DNA of 64,000 nucleotides from Streptomyces actuosus. Its GTDB lineage: Bacteria; Actinomycetota; Actinomycetes; Streptomycetales; Streptomycetaceae. The DNA is taken from NCBI RefSeq assembly GCF_016921115.1, contig NZ_JAFFZS010000021.1, positions 1 to 64,000 of the forward strand, written 5' to 3'. Positions within the stretch are counted from its first letter, which is position 1; every line of letters starts with the position of its first letter. The position numbers and the translations under genes were made by a program. This document shows, piece by piece, positions 54,610 to 63,371 of the stretch. The notes under the pieces are model-generated. The model was not told the DNA's origin and searched no databases. It saw only the letters and a program-made list of their open reading frames with translations.

Positions 54610-55350
54610 ATGAAGCGTCTGGTCACGGTCGTCACCGGCGGCAGCCGCGGCATCGGCGCCGCCGTCTGCCGGCGGCTCGCGGAGGACGGGCACGACGTCG
54701 TGGTGGGCTACGTACGGGACTCAGGGGCTGCCGAGGACGTGGCCGCCGCCGCCCGCCTCGCCGGTGTGCGGGCCGTGACCGTGCAGGCCGACACGTCGGT
54801 GGAGGCGGACGTCGAGCGGCTCTTCGACACCGCCGAGCAGAGCCTGGGGCCGGTGACCGGACTGGTCAACAACGCGGCCGTGACCGGTCCGCTGGGGCGG
54901 CTGGCCGACGTCGGCACGGGCGTGCTGCGGCGGGTCGTCGACGTCAACGTCACGGGCGCGCTGCTGTGCGCCCGCCGGGCGGCGCAGCTGATGACCCCCC
55001 GCGGTGCCGGGGCGATCGTGAACATCTCCTCCGGCGCGGCGACGCTGGGCAGCCCCGGCGAGTACGTCCACTACGCGGCGACCAAGGCCGCCGTCGACAC
55101 CCTCACCCTGGGCCTGGCCAAGGAACTCGGTCCGGACGGCATCCGCGTCAACGCCGTCGCGCCCGGGGTCGTCGACACCGACATGCACACGGCGATGGGC
55201 GAGCCCGGCCGGGCCCACCGGATGGGCGCGGAGGTGCCCCTGCGCCGTGCGGGCCGGGCCGAGGAGATCGCCGCGGCGGTGGCGTGGCTCATGTCGCCGG
55301 AGGCGTCGTACACCACGGGGGCCGTGCTGCGGGTGGCGGGCGGACGGTGA
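54610..55350 (+). CDS. short-chain dehydrogenase/reductase
   Basis: A 246-residue SDR with TGGSRGIG, NNAAVTG, and the catalytic Ser-Tyr-Lys in NISSGAA and HYAATKAA. ATG 54610 has GGGAGG just upstream. It is on the same strand as the hydrolase gene. Confidence 0.9.
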   Translation: MKRLVTVVTGGSRGIGAAVCRRLAEDGHDVVVGYVRDSGAAEDVAAAARLAGVRAVTVQADTSVEADVERLFDTAEQSLGPVTGLVNNAAVTGPLGRLADVGTGVLRRVVDVNVTGALLCARRAAQLMTPRGAGAIVNISSGAATLGSPGEYVHYAATKAAVDTLTLGLAKELGPDGIRVNAVAPGVVDTDMHTAMGEPGRAHRMGAEVPLRRAGRAEEIAAAVAWLMSPEASYTTGAVLRVAGGR

Positions 55351-55644
55351 GAACCCCGGACGGTCTGCGTCGGCGCCTGCGGGAGCCGAACCGGTCACCG
55401 GCCGGTCCGGTGCCCGGAGTCCGAGACGGCCGGTGCCGTCCGGGCCGACGGCCGGAAGCGGCGGTCGGCCGCGAGCCCTCGCCCGGTGCTTCGTCGGCCG
55501 AGCCCGGCCGCAGGATGGTCGACCGGGGGCAGGACTACAGGAACTCGCCGGCCGGCTCGGTGTCGGCGAGTTTCGCCGTCATCGGTCCCCCGGGCGGCAG
55601 CCTGCACACGCTCGCCCGACACGACTCCTCTGGCCGGGTGAGCG

Positions 55645-55824
55645 TCAGGCCGCCTCGATGACCTCGCAGCGGACGGCCTCGGCCCACTCGACCACCAGCA
55701 GTTCGTACTCCTCCCGCTCCTGGGCCGTCAGCCTGCCGCCCGTGCGCAGCCACAACGCCCGTATCAGCTCGTTCACTTCGGCGGCAGAACGCACGGAACC
55801 ACAGGGGATGGAATCGGGGGACAT
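55645..55824 (-). CDS. small conserved Streptomyces protein
   Basis: A 59-residue protein (MSPDSIPCGSVRSAAEVNEL, TAQEREEYELLVVEWAEAV) of a type I recall from many Streptomyces genomes, mostly helical, with no known function. It lacks an evident ribosome binding site and may be translated from a short leader. Confidence 0.75.
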   Translation of the reverse strand: MSPDSIPCGSVRSAAEVNELIRALWLRTGGRLTAQEREEYELLVVEWAEAVRCEVIEAA

Positions 55825-55939
55825 ACGGACAAGCCTAGGGGCAAGGACTGACACTGCGCTACCGGACCACTACGCAGACCGTATGGAGTGGGTCACGGCC
55901 CGGGACAACCGCCGCGCCTCGTGACGGGGCAGTCCTCGG

Positions 55940-56078
55940 TCAGCCCGCCGATTCCGCCGCGTGCGGGCTCAGCACGCCCGCCGTCACCAGGCAGATGATG
56001 ACGATGCCGAGCACGATCCGGTACCAGACGAACGGCATGAAGCTCTTGGTCGAGATGTACTTCATGAACGAAACTATG
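55940..56078 (-). pseudogene. uppP: C-terminal remnant of undecaprenyl-diphosphatase
   Basis: The last ~45 codons of UppP/BacA remain: FMKYISTKSFMPFVWYRIVL followed by GIVIICLVTAGVLSP and the stop. Upstream of about 56070-56080 the similarity ends, and a tyrosine-recombinase remnant begins within ~110 bases. UppP recycles the lipid carrier of wall synthesis; the loss implies another copy elsewhere. Confidence 0.8.
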
Positions 56079-56184
56079 TCGACGTGTCCTGAGCGGCTTT
56101 GACCTGCTGGTTTCCACCACTTTTCAAGATCGAATGGTAGAGGAGTCGGAGATGGCGCCTTCCAGTGCCCTCCCTCGCCGACCA

Positions 56185-56370
56185 CGAACGGCGCAGCCAC
56201 CTGCTTTGCAGCGAATCGGAAATCTCCTGCTCCATGGCCAGGGCAACGTGCGAGTAGAGACCATCCACGCCGGCGACCTCGCGGCCCATGCGGGTCTCCA
56301 CGGCGATGCGACTGTGTCGATCTTCATCCAGCCACTCCTTGCCGCCGTGACGAAGCAGGTACAGCCGCTT
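56185..56370 (-). pseudogene. tyrosine recombinase (integrase) C-terminal remnant
   Basis: KRLYLLRHGGKEWLDEDRHS, RMGREVAGVDGLYSHV and EISDSLQSRW match the catalytic C-terminus of Streptomyces phage-type integrases, including the nucleophile tyrosine. The conserved histidine after RMG is Arg here, and the N-terminal two-thirds are missing. Confidence 0.7.
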
Positions 56371-56773
56371 TCCGGCGTTCGTGGTCGCGGGGAACCGGCC
56401 CCTGACCCGCGGCCAAACTGTCCAACAAGGCACTGGCCGCAGTGCGCGCCTCGGTCGCTCACCAGCCCGGATCAGATTTTCGGCAAGGGCAGGATGCATG
56501 TGGCCGACTGGGACGACAACGGTGCCCCGGATGAGCTGATCGGCACGCGAAGAGCTGTGCGGCGGTGACCTGCATGCCCTGGCGGTCGCCGGAGGTGCTC
56601 CAGCGGTCACCGCGCTCCAGCGGGCGCCGGCCGCGTTTCTGCGTCTGTCTGCCGGGTGATCTCCGCACCGGGGCACCGCTGCTGTGGCACTCGTGCCCGT
56701 ACGGGGCGGTGTAGCCGGTGGTCGGGTGCACGGTTGCCTCGGGTTGTCGGTGCTGTCGGCTAGCGTGCGAGGT

Positions 56774-58357
56774 ATGCGCTACTTCAATACGGCCGGGCCG
56801 TGCGTCCCCACGCGTCACTACATGGTGCCGGCCCAGGAGCGGCTGCCCAGGGCCCGCGGATACATCGAGCAGGGTCAGTACTTCGTGGTGCACGCGCCAC
56901 GGCAGACCGGGAAGACGACGGTGCTGGCGGCGATGGCCGGGGAACTGACGGCCTTGGGCCGGTACGCGGCGCTGCACTTCTCGTGCGAGAGCGCGGAGGT
57001 GGCCGGGGAGGACTACGGCCAGGCCGAGCTGTTGGTGCTGGAGGCGATTCGGCGGTCCGCGGAGTCCGCTGGGCTTTCTGATGAGCTCGCGCCCCCCGCC
57101 TCCTGGCCCGACGCGGTGCCCGGGTCCCGGCTCACGCGGGGGCTGACTGAGTGGGTGCGGAGCTGTCCGCGTCCGCTGGTGCTGTTCTTCGACGAGATCG
57201 ACGCGCTGCGGGGGGAGAGCCTGCGCAGTGTGCTGCGCCAGTTGCGCGATGGCTTCACTGTCAGCCGTGACGGCTTCCCTCATGCGGTGGTGCTGTGCGG
57301 GCTGCGGGATGTGCGTGACTACAAGGCGGCCTCGGGCGGGGATCCGGGGCGCCTTGGTACGTCGAGTCCGTTCAACATCAAGGTGGCGTCGTTGCGGTTG
57401 GGTGACTTCACCGAGGCCGAGGTCGCCGAGCTGTACGGGCAGCACACCACGCAGACGGGCCAGGATTTCACGGTGGATGCGCTGGAGCGTGCCTTCGGCT
57501 TTACCCAGGGACAGCCGTGGCTGGTCAACGCGCTGGCCCGGGAGGTCGTCGAGGAGATGGGGGTGCCGTCGGACACGCCGATCACGGCCGAGCACATGGA
57601 GGAGGCGAAGGAGCGGCTGATCCTGGCGCGTGCGACGCATCTGGACTCGCTGGCCGCCAGGTTGGGCGAGGACCGGGTGCGGCGGGTGATCCAGCCGGTG
57701 ATCGCGGGCGAGCTGCTCCTGCCGACGGACACGTACGACGACGATCTGGCGTACGTGCGCGACCTGGGGCTGGTCGCTCCGGACGCGCCGGTGCGGGTGG
57801 CCAATCCGATCTACCAGGAGGTCATTGTCCGGGTCCTGGGAAACAATACGGAGGGCCAGGTCGTCGCCGTCCCGAGCAGCTTCCGGTTGCCGGACGGCCG
57901 GATCGACATGGACAAGCTGTTGCATTCGTTCGCGGAGTTCTGGCGGGAGAACGGCGAGATCCTGGCCACCGCCTCGACCTACCCGGAGGCCGCAGCACAG
58001 CTGGTGATGATGGCCTACCTGCACCGGATCGTGAACGGGGCGGGTTTCATCGACCGGGAGTACGGGGTCGGCCGTCGCCGGGTCGACCTGCTGATCCGTC
58101 AGCCCTACACCGCTGCCGACGGTTCGCGGGCGGTGCAGCGCGAGGCGCTGGAGCTGAAGGTGTGGCGCCAGGGCCGCACCGACCCCCTCGCCGAGGGGCT
58201 GGCACAGTTGGACGACTACCTGGACCGCATGGAGCTGTCCACGGGTACCCTCGTCGTCTTCGACACCCGCCCGCAGGCAGCCCCGGTCCACGAGCGCACC
58301 GCCTTCTCGCAGCAGACCACGCCCTCCGGGCGCACCGTCACCCTGCTGCGCGCCTGA
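56774..58357 (+). CDS. AAA+ ATPase with PD-(D/E)XK nuclease-like C-terminus
   Basis: A 527-residue protein with Walker A APRQTGKTT (residues 41-49), Walker B LVLFFDE (135-141) and a STAND/archaeal-ATPase-like middle (FNIKVASLRLGDFTEAEVAE). The C-terminal ~120 residues hold GRRRVDLLIRQP and EALELKVWRQG, which match PD-(D/E)XK nuclease strands. Proteins of this design travel with mobile DNA and some are suspected in defence; function is not known. TAGCGT at 56761-56766 lies 7 bases from the ATG, so the mRNA may be leaderless. It is the only intact gene in the mobile cluster. Confidence 0.8.
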   Translation: MRYFNTAGPCVPTRHYMVPAQERLPRARGYIEQGQYFVVHAPRQTGKTTVLAAMAGELTALGRYAALHFSCESAEVAGEDYGQAELLVLEAIRRSAESAGLSDELAPPASWPDAVPGSRLTRGLTEWVRSCPRPLVLFFDEIDALRGESLRSVLRQLRDGFTVSRDGFPHAVVLCGLRDVRDYKAASGGDPGRLGTSSPFNIKVASLRLGDFTEAEVAELYGQHTTQTGQDFTVDALERAFGFTQGQPWLVNALAREVVEEMGVPSDTPITAEHMEEAKERLILARATHLDSLAARLGEDRVRRVIQPVIAGELLLPTDTYDDDLAYVRDLGLVAPDAPVRVANPIYQEVIVRVLGNNTEGQVVAVPSSFRLPDGRIDMDKLLHSFAEFWRENGEILATASTYPEAAAQLVMMAYLHRIVNGAGFIDREYGVGRRRVDLLIRQPYTAADGSRAVQREALELKVWRQGRTDPLAEGLAQLDDYLDRMELSTGTLVVFDTRPQAAPVHERTAFSQQTTPSGRTVTLLRA

Positions 58358-58740
58358 CGGCCGGGAGACCTCAGCCAGGAGCGCCCCCGGATCTTCCTTC
58401 CGTGGCCCATACGGATCCTCGCGCTCAACGACTCCCACCTCGTCCCGCTCCGCAGCCGCCTCATGCGGGCGGTCGGCGTGCTCGTCCGCTACGGGGACGA
58501 TCCCGCCATACAGCAGCTGATCGACGACAAGGTGGGGCCCAAGGCGCCATACAGCTCAGCAGCCGCCATGGCCCTGGCCCTGCAGCGCGCCTGCGACCGG
58601 CCCGCCGCCGCGCCCACCCCGGTCGCAACGACGCCCACACCCGCCGTCGACCCGGCACGCTCCCGAGTCGACCTGGAACCTGCTGGAACATCTGGACCCG
58701 GACGACCTGAAGGCCGGCATTACCCTCACCGGCCGGCACG
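58358..58740 (+). pseudogene. unidentified frame-shifted remnant
   Basis: Directly after the ATPase stop, the same frame continues with a protein-like stretch (PWPIRILALNDSHLVPLRSR, VRYGDDPAIQQLIDDKVGPK). It loses sense near 58665, and a second frame takes up with TWNLLEHLDPDDLKAGITLT. This looks like a broken gene with at least one frameshift, cut off at ~58740 by IS4 sequence. The family is not recognised. Confidence 0.5.
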
Positions 58741-59336
58741 AGAAGACGGTGTGCTGGTGCGCGTGATCGAGTACCGCGTCGACGGGGGCGAAGTGATCCG
58801 GCTGCTGACCGACCTGTTCGACCACGATGCCTACCCAGCAAGGGAGTTGGCCGTCCTGTATCACGAAAGGTGGGAGGTGGAATCGGCCTATCGGCAGATC
58901 AAGACCTTCCAGCGGGGCCGGCAGGAAGTTCTGCGATCCACCGACCCGCAGCTGGTGCGCCAGGAAGTGTGGGCGCACCTGGTCGTGCACCACTGTCTGA
59001 CCGGCATCATCATGCAGCTCGCCGACAGCAACGGCATCGACCCGGACCGCATCTCGTTCGTCAAGGTCCTCAAGCACACCCGACGCAGCGTGGTCCGCCA
59101 GCTCGCCGACACCCCGCCGAAGATCCGCAGGTTCCTGACCGCTCTGGCGGCAAAGGTCCGCCGGAAACTCGACAGTGGCACCCGCCGACTTCGAGAGGCA
59201 GACCGCTTCCTCAAACGGCCCAACTCGCTTTACTCCTATCGGCCGAAGGGCAAACCGAAAGCCCCACCACGCCGCGTACCCGCCAGGACCATCACGCTGC
59301 AGGCGGCGATAGTTCAGTAGTCAAACAACGGCATTG
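58741..59336 (+). pseudogene. IS4 family transposase, 3' part with intact right terminus
   Basis: The remaining ~190 codons begin DGVLVRVIEYRVDG and include the family Y-2-R-3-E-6-K signature in YHERWEVESAYRQIK, but the region with the first two aspartates is missing. The stop at 59318 is followed by CAAACAACGGCATTG (59322-59336), which looks like the terminal inverted repeat, abutting ISAzo13 sequence. Confidence 0.8.
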
Positions 59337-60299
59337 CGTGCCGGGTGGAAAGTGGCAGACCGTGATCGCCAGGCCGGTTTCGGCGGCGAGCGCGGCCAGT
59401 TCCGCTTTCCAGGCGCGGTAGCGGTAGCTGTAGGAACCGCCCGCGTCCACGGTGATCAGCAGCCGGGTTGCGGCCGGGTAGTCGAGCTGACCGCGGGCCT
59501 GCCACCAGCGGCGGATCGTGGCCACCGCGAAGGCAGAGGTGTTGTGATCGACGCCGACGCTGACCCATCCGGTGTCAGCGGCCAAGTCGTAGACGCGGTA
59601 GGGGATCGCGGTCTCGCCCGTGGGCCCGGTGAAGAAGCTGTGATCCTCGACCTGGACCGGCTCGCCCTTGGGCCGCCACTCGCGTCCAGCGTTCGGCAGC
59701 TGCCCGAGCATCTCCTTCTTTTTGGCATCGACGCTGATCACCGGCTCGCCCGCGGCCTGGAACTGCTTGACTTGATCGTTGATGTAGTGGAACTGCGCGT
59801 CCCGATCCGGGTGCTGGTCACCTTCCAGCGTCTTGGCATTCGACTGCAGGCTGAAGCCGTTCTCCCGCGGAAGCCGGCCGACGGTCACCGGCGAGACACG
59901 GTGTCCTCGCCTTGTGAGATCCGCCGCGAGATGCCGCAGTGACTTCGTCGTCCAGTGCAGCGGCGACATCGGATCGCCGCGTTCGTCCGGCTCGACCAGG
60001 CTCAACAAGGCGGGCAACAGTCCCGGATCCAGCTCGGTCGCGGTCTTGCGCCCACCGCCCGGCCTACGGATCCGACCTCCCTCAAGGGGCTCGCCGCCCG
60101 CCTCCAACTCGAAGACACCCTTGCGTACGGTGCTCTCGCTCGCGCCGGCGATCCTGGCCACGGCCCGCACCCCGCCGTGGCCCAACAATCTCGCCTCGGT
60201 CGCGAGCGCGAGTCGACGCTGCCGCTCGTTTTTTAGGTGGGGCAGCAACACCTCGATCCGAACGGCGAGTTGAGCCAGCACCGCGTCCTTGATCGCCAT
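59337..60299 (-). pseudogene. ISAzo13 family transposase, truncated at the 3' end
   Basis: About 320 codons from the start (MAIKDAVLAQLAVRIEVLLP) through RRPGGGRKTATELDPGLLPA and ISVDAKKKEMLGQLPN to LAITVCHFPPGT are intact, then the frame runs into the IS4 terminus, leaving a nonsense tail to 59292. The usual C-terminal ~90 residues with the last acidic residue are gone. The IS4 element apparently landed inside this gene. Confidence 0.82.
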
Positions 60300-60340
60300 A
60301 CCAGATCAACGAGGCGGGACCCAAGAAGCAATACCTTGTT

Positions 60341-60829
60341 CGCGTACAGGTCCACTTCCTGCGCAACGTGTTCAGTGTGATCAGCAAGGAAGCTGCCGAG
60401 ATGGCCGCCGCCACGATCCGCACGATCTTCGCCCAGCCCACCGCGGATGCGGTCCGCACCCAGCTCGACACCGTCGCCGACATGCTCGGCACGCAGTTCC
60501 CCAAGGTCAAAGACATGCTGCTGGAGGCGAAGGACGACCTGACCGCCTTCGCCGCCTTCCCCGAGCGACATTGGAAGAAGATCCGGTCCACCAACCCGCT
60601 GGAGCGGATCAACCGCGAGGTCAAACGCCGCACCGACGTCGTCCAGGTCTTCCCCAACGACGACGCGCTCCTGCGGCTGGTCACTGCAGTGCTCTTCGAA
60701 CTGCACGACGAATGGATCGCCTTCCCCCGCCGCTACCTCCCCGAAGGCAGCATGGACCAGCTCTACCCCGCCCAGCGCCCCGAAAGCGCCCCCGCGCTAC
60801 CCAACACCACCAACACGACCGCCGGATGA
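60341..60829 (+). pseudogene. IS256 family transposase, C-terminal fragment
   Basis: About 160 codons remain (VHFLRNVFSVISKEAAEMAA, HWKKIRSTNPLERINREVKR, DEWIAFPRRYL), typical of the mutator/IS256 C-terminus. The N-terminal ~60% is missing, cut at ~60345 close to the start of the ISAzo13 gene. Confidence 0.85.
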
Positions 60830-61061
60830 TCGGCTACACCACGACAAGGGGCACGACCCCGAGCAGGCTACGACCAGGGTGCAGCGTCCGTGGCTTCACC
60901 CCGTCTCCAGCCTCGGAACCCCTACCCACGGCGACGGGCGTCGGGCGGCGGGATCACCTGGCCGTAGGGGATCGCTAGGGGTTAGCCCGAGTCTCGCCTG
61001 CTTCATAGCGTGCAGCTCTGACCTGGGCAATCGCCCGACCGACGAGGAATGACGGGGTTGT

Positions 61062-62594
61062 ATGGACAGCGTCAGCGTGCTGATCAGCGGGGCCGGGCCG
61101 ACCGGGCTGACCCTCGGACTGGAGCTGGCCCGCCGGGGCGTAGCGGTGCGGATCATCGACAAGGAGGAGAGCTTCACGACCGCCTCGCGCGGCAAGGCCG
61201 GTATCCAGCCGCGCACCCTGGAGGTGTTCTACGACCTCGGGGTCATCGACAGGGTCCTGGCGTCCGGTACGCAGCGGCTGCCGTTCCGGCGCTACCGCCG
61301 TGACCGGCTGATCAACGAGACCATCCCGTACCTCGACAACGCGCCCACCCAGGGCGAGCCGTTCCGCCGGCTGCACTTCATGCCGCAGTCGCGGGTCGAG
61401 GAGATCCTGCGGGAGCGGCTCGCCGAGTACGGGGTCGCCGTGGAACTGGGCACCGAGCTGGTCGAGTTCGAGCAGACGGACGTGGACCGGGTGACGGCCA
61501 CCCTGGCGACCGCGCAGGGCACCGAGCAGCTGTCGGCCGCGTATCTCGTCGGCTCTGACGGCGGCCGCAGCCTGGTCCGCAAGCAACTCGGCATCTCCTT
61601 CGAGGGGTTCACTGAGGAGGAGAAGCAGCTGATCGTCGGGGACGTCCAGATCGATGGACTGGCTCCGGACGCCTGGTACCAGTGGCTGGACCTCGACCTC
61701 GGTGTGGTCATGCTGTGCCCGCTCAGCGGCACGCGCTCCTGGCAGATCCAGGCCACGCCTCCCGTGGACGCGGACGGCCGGCCCATGGAGCCGTCGGTTC
61801 AGGCCCTTCAGCGGGCCGTCGACCGGGCCACCGGGATGCCGATCCGGGTGCATGACGCGACCTGGCTGTCGACCTCGCGGATCAACGTACGGATGGCCGA
61901 CCGGCTGCGGGTGGGCCGGGTGTTCCTGGCCGGGGACGCCGCGCATGTCCACCCCGTGCTCGGGGCGCTGGGCGCCAACACCGGTGTCCAGGACGCCTAC
62001 AACCTGGGCTGGAAGCTCGCGCTGGTCCTCGCCGGGGCGGTGCCGGAGCTGCTGGACACCTACCAGGAGGAGCGGCTGCCGGTGGCACGCTGGACGCTGG
62101 ACACCAGCGTCGCCAGCACCAGAGCCGTGTTCGAGGAGATGACCGGCGGCATCGGCGGCGCCGAGGCCGGTCTGACCCAGGAGACGCTGCAGCTCGGTCT
62201 GGAGTACCGGGCCAGTTCGCTGAGCCGCGCGATGCTCGGCGAGACCGACACCGGCGTACAGGCGGGCGACCGGGCCCCGGACTCGGTGTGCCTGGACATG
62301 GCCGGCCAGCTCGTGCGGCTGTTCGACGTGTTCCGTGGGCCGCACTTCACGCTGCTCGGCTTCGGCGCGGGCTGCGAGACGGCCCTGCGCGAGGTGGCGG
62401 CCGGGACCCCGGACGACCTCAGGACCTGCCTGCTCGGCGAACGGCCGGCGGCGTACGGACTCGGCGCCGACACGCTGGTCCTCGTCCGCCCGGACGGCTA
62501 TATCGGGCTCACCGCGCCGTCGGGGGACAGCGCGGCGGTGCTCGGTTACCTCGGCTCACTGCTCGGCGGCACGGTGCCCGCCGCCACCGCCTGA
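61062..62594 (+). CDS. FAD-dependent monooxygenase (PheA/TfdB type)
   Basis: A 510-residue flavin hydroxylase of the aromatic/polyketide hydroxylase group. It has the FAD motif SGAGPTGLTLGLEL, the DG motif LVGSDGGRSLVRK and the second FAD motif VFLAGDAAHVHPV, then a thioredoxin-like C-terminal domain. Substrates are phenols or polyketides. It precedes a PaiB-like gene by 27 bases, likely one operon. Confidence 0.9.
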   Translation: MDSVSVLISGAGPTGLTLGLELARRGVAVRIIDKEESFTTASRGKAGIQPRTLEVFYDLGVIDRVLASGTQRLPFRRYRRDRLINETIPYLDNAPTQGEPFRRLHFMPQSRVEEILRERLAEYGVAVELGTELVEFEQTDVDRVTATLATAQGTEQLSAAYLVGSDGGRSLVRKQLGISFEGFTEEEKQLIVGDVQIDGLAPDAWYQWLDLDLGVVMLCPLSGTRSWQIQATPPVDADGRPMEPSVQALQRAVDRATGMPIRVHDATWLSTSRINVRMADRLRVGRVFLAGDAAHVHPVLGALGANTGVQDAYNLGWKLALVLAGAVPELLDTYQEERLPVARWTLDTSVASTRAVFEEMTGGIGGAEAGLTQETLQLGLEYRASSLSRAMLGETDTGVQAGDRAPDSVCLDMAGQLVRLFDVFRGPHFTLLGFGAGCETALREVAAGTPDDLRTCLLGERPAAYGLGADTLVLVRPDGYIGLTAPSGDSAAVLGYLGSLLGGTVPAATA

Positions 62595-62621
62595 TCAGGT
62601 CCCACGGAAGGGAGAGTGCAG

Positions 62622-63305
62622 ATGGTCTACCGCCCCGACTACTTCCGGCCACCGGACCTGGGGACGCAGTGGGACCTCATCGAGGAGTACCCGCTGGGCC
62701 TGATGGCGCTGTCGGTGGAGGGCCGGCCCGCCGCCGTCCACATCCCGTTCGTGCTCGACCGGCACGCTTGGCCCTACGGCAAGCTGCGCGGGCATCTTTC
62801 GCGGGGCAACCCGATCTGTGAGGCGCTCGCCGGCAATGTCGAGGTGGTGGTGGCGTTCCTGGGCCCCAGCGCCTATATCTCGCCCGACCACTACGCCTCC
62901 CAGCCGCACTTCCCGACGTGGGCCTACGCCGCCGTGCATGTCACGGGGCGGCCGCGGCTGCTGGACGAGGTGCGCACCATGCGCCAGCTCGACGATCTGA
63001 TCGAGGACCAGGAGAGCCGGCTCGCGCCGAAGGAGCCCTGGTCGCTGCCGCGCCGGGCGAGCGCGCTGTTCGACGAGTATCTGCGGCTCATCCAGGGCTT
63101 CGAGATCCCGATCGGGCGCATCGACGGCGTGTACAAGCTGGGCCAGAACAAGTCCCCGGCCGACATGGCCTCCCAGACGAAGGCCTTCCGGGAGCGCGGC
63201 ACGGACAGCATGGACCGGCTCGCCGACTACATCGAGCACCACAACGACCTGCCCCAGCAGGAGCGCGGCCACGGTTCGGATCGGCCCGCGCAGGGGACGG
63301 GCTGA
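62622..63305 (+). CDS. FMN-binding negative transcriptional regulator, PaiB family
   Basis: A 227-residue PaiB-like split-barrel protein (MVYRPDYFRPPD, VEVVVAFLGPSAYISPDHYA, IDGVYKLGQNKSPADMAS). ATG 62622 has AAGGGAG at 62608-62614; GTG 62616 is less likely. It may bind FMN and assist or control the neighbouring flavin monooxygenase. An 18-base-pair terminator follows. Confidence 0.87.
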   Translation: MVYRPDYFRPPDLGTQWDLIEEYPLGLMALSVEGRPAAVHIPFVLDRHAWPYGKLRGHLSRGNPICEALAGNVEVVVAFLGPSAYISPDHYASQPHFPTWAYAAVHVTGRPRLLDEVRTMRQLDDLIEDQESRLAPKEPWSLPRRASALFDEYLRLIQGFEIPIGRIDGVYKLGQNKSPADMASQTKAFRERGTDSMDRLADYIEHHNDLPQQERGHGSDRPAQGTG

Positions 63306-63325
63306 CCCGCCGTAGGACGGGAGCA

Positions 63326-63365
63326 CGACGAAGGCGCCGCCTCCGAAGAGGCGGCGCCTTCGTCG
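63326..63365. terminator. bidirectional hairpin between convergent genes
   Basis: A perfect 18-base-pair stem (63326-63343 with 63348-63365) closes a CGAA loop between the PaiB-like and TetR genes. It would stop transcription from both sides. Confidence 0.88.
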
Positions 63366-63371
63366 TCGTTC

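Larger units (their letters stand above)
56079..60829. mobile_element. cluster of mobile-element remnants replacing the 5' part of uppP
   Basis: Between the cut uppP and the FAD monooxygenase lie a recombinase remnant, an intact ATPase gene, and fragments of IS4, ISAzo13 and IS256 transposases that abut one another. No complete IS with two ends was found, so this is a product of several insertions and deletions. Confidence 0.75.

Noticed and set aside
58463..59320. One continuous coding gene
   Set aside because: It is a chimera: the first ~90 codons belong to an unidentified broken gene and the rest to an IS4 transposase lacking its N-terminus.
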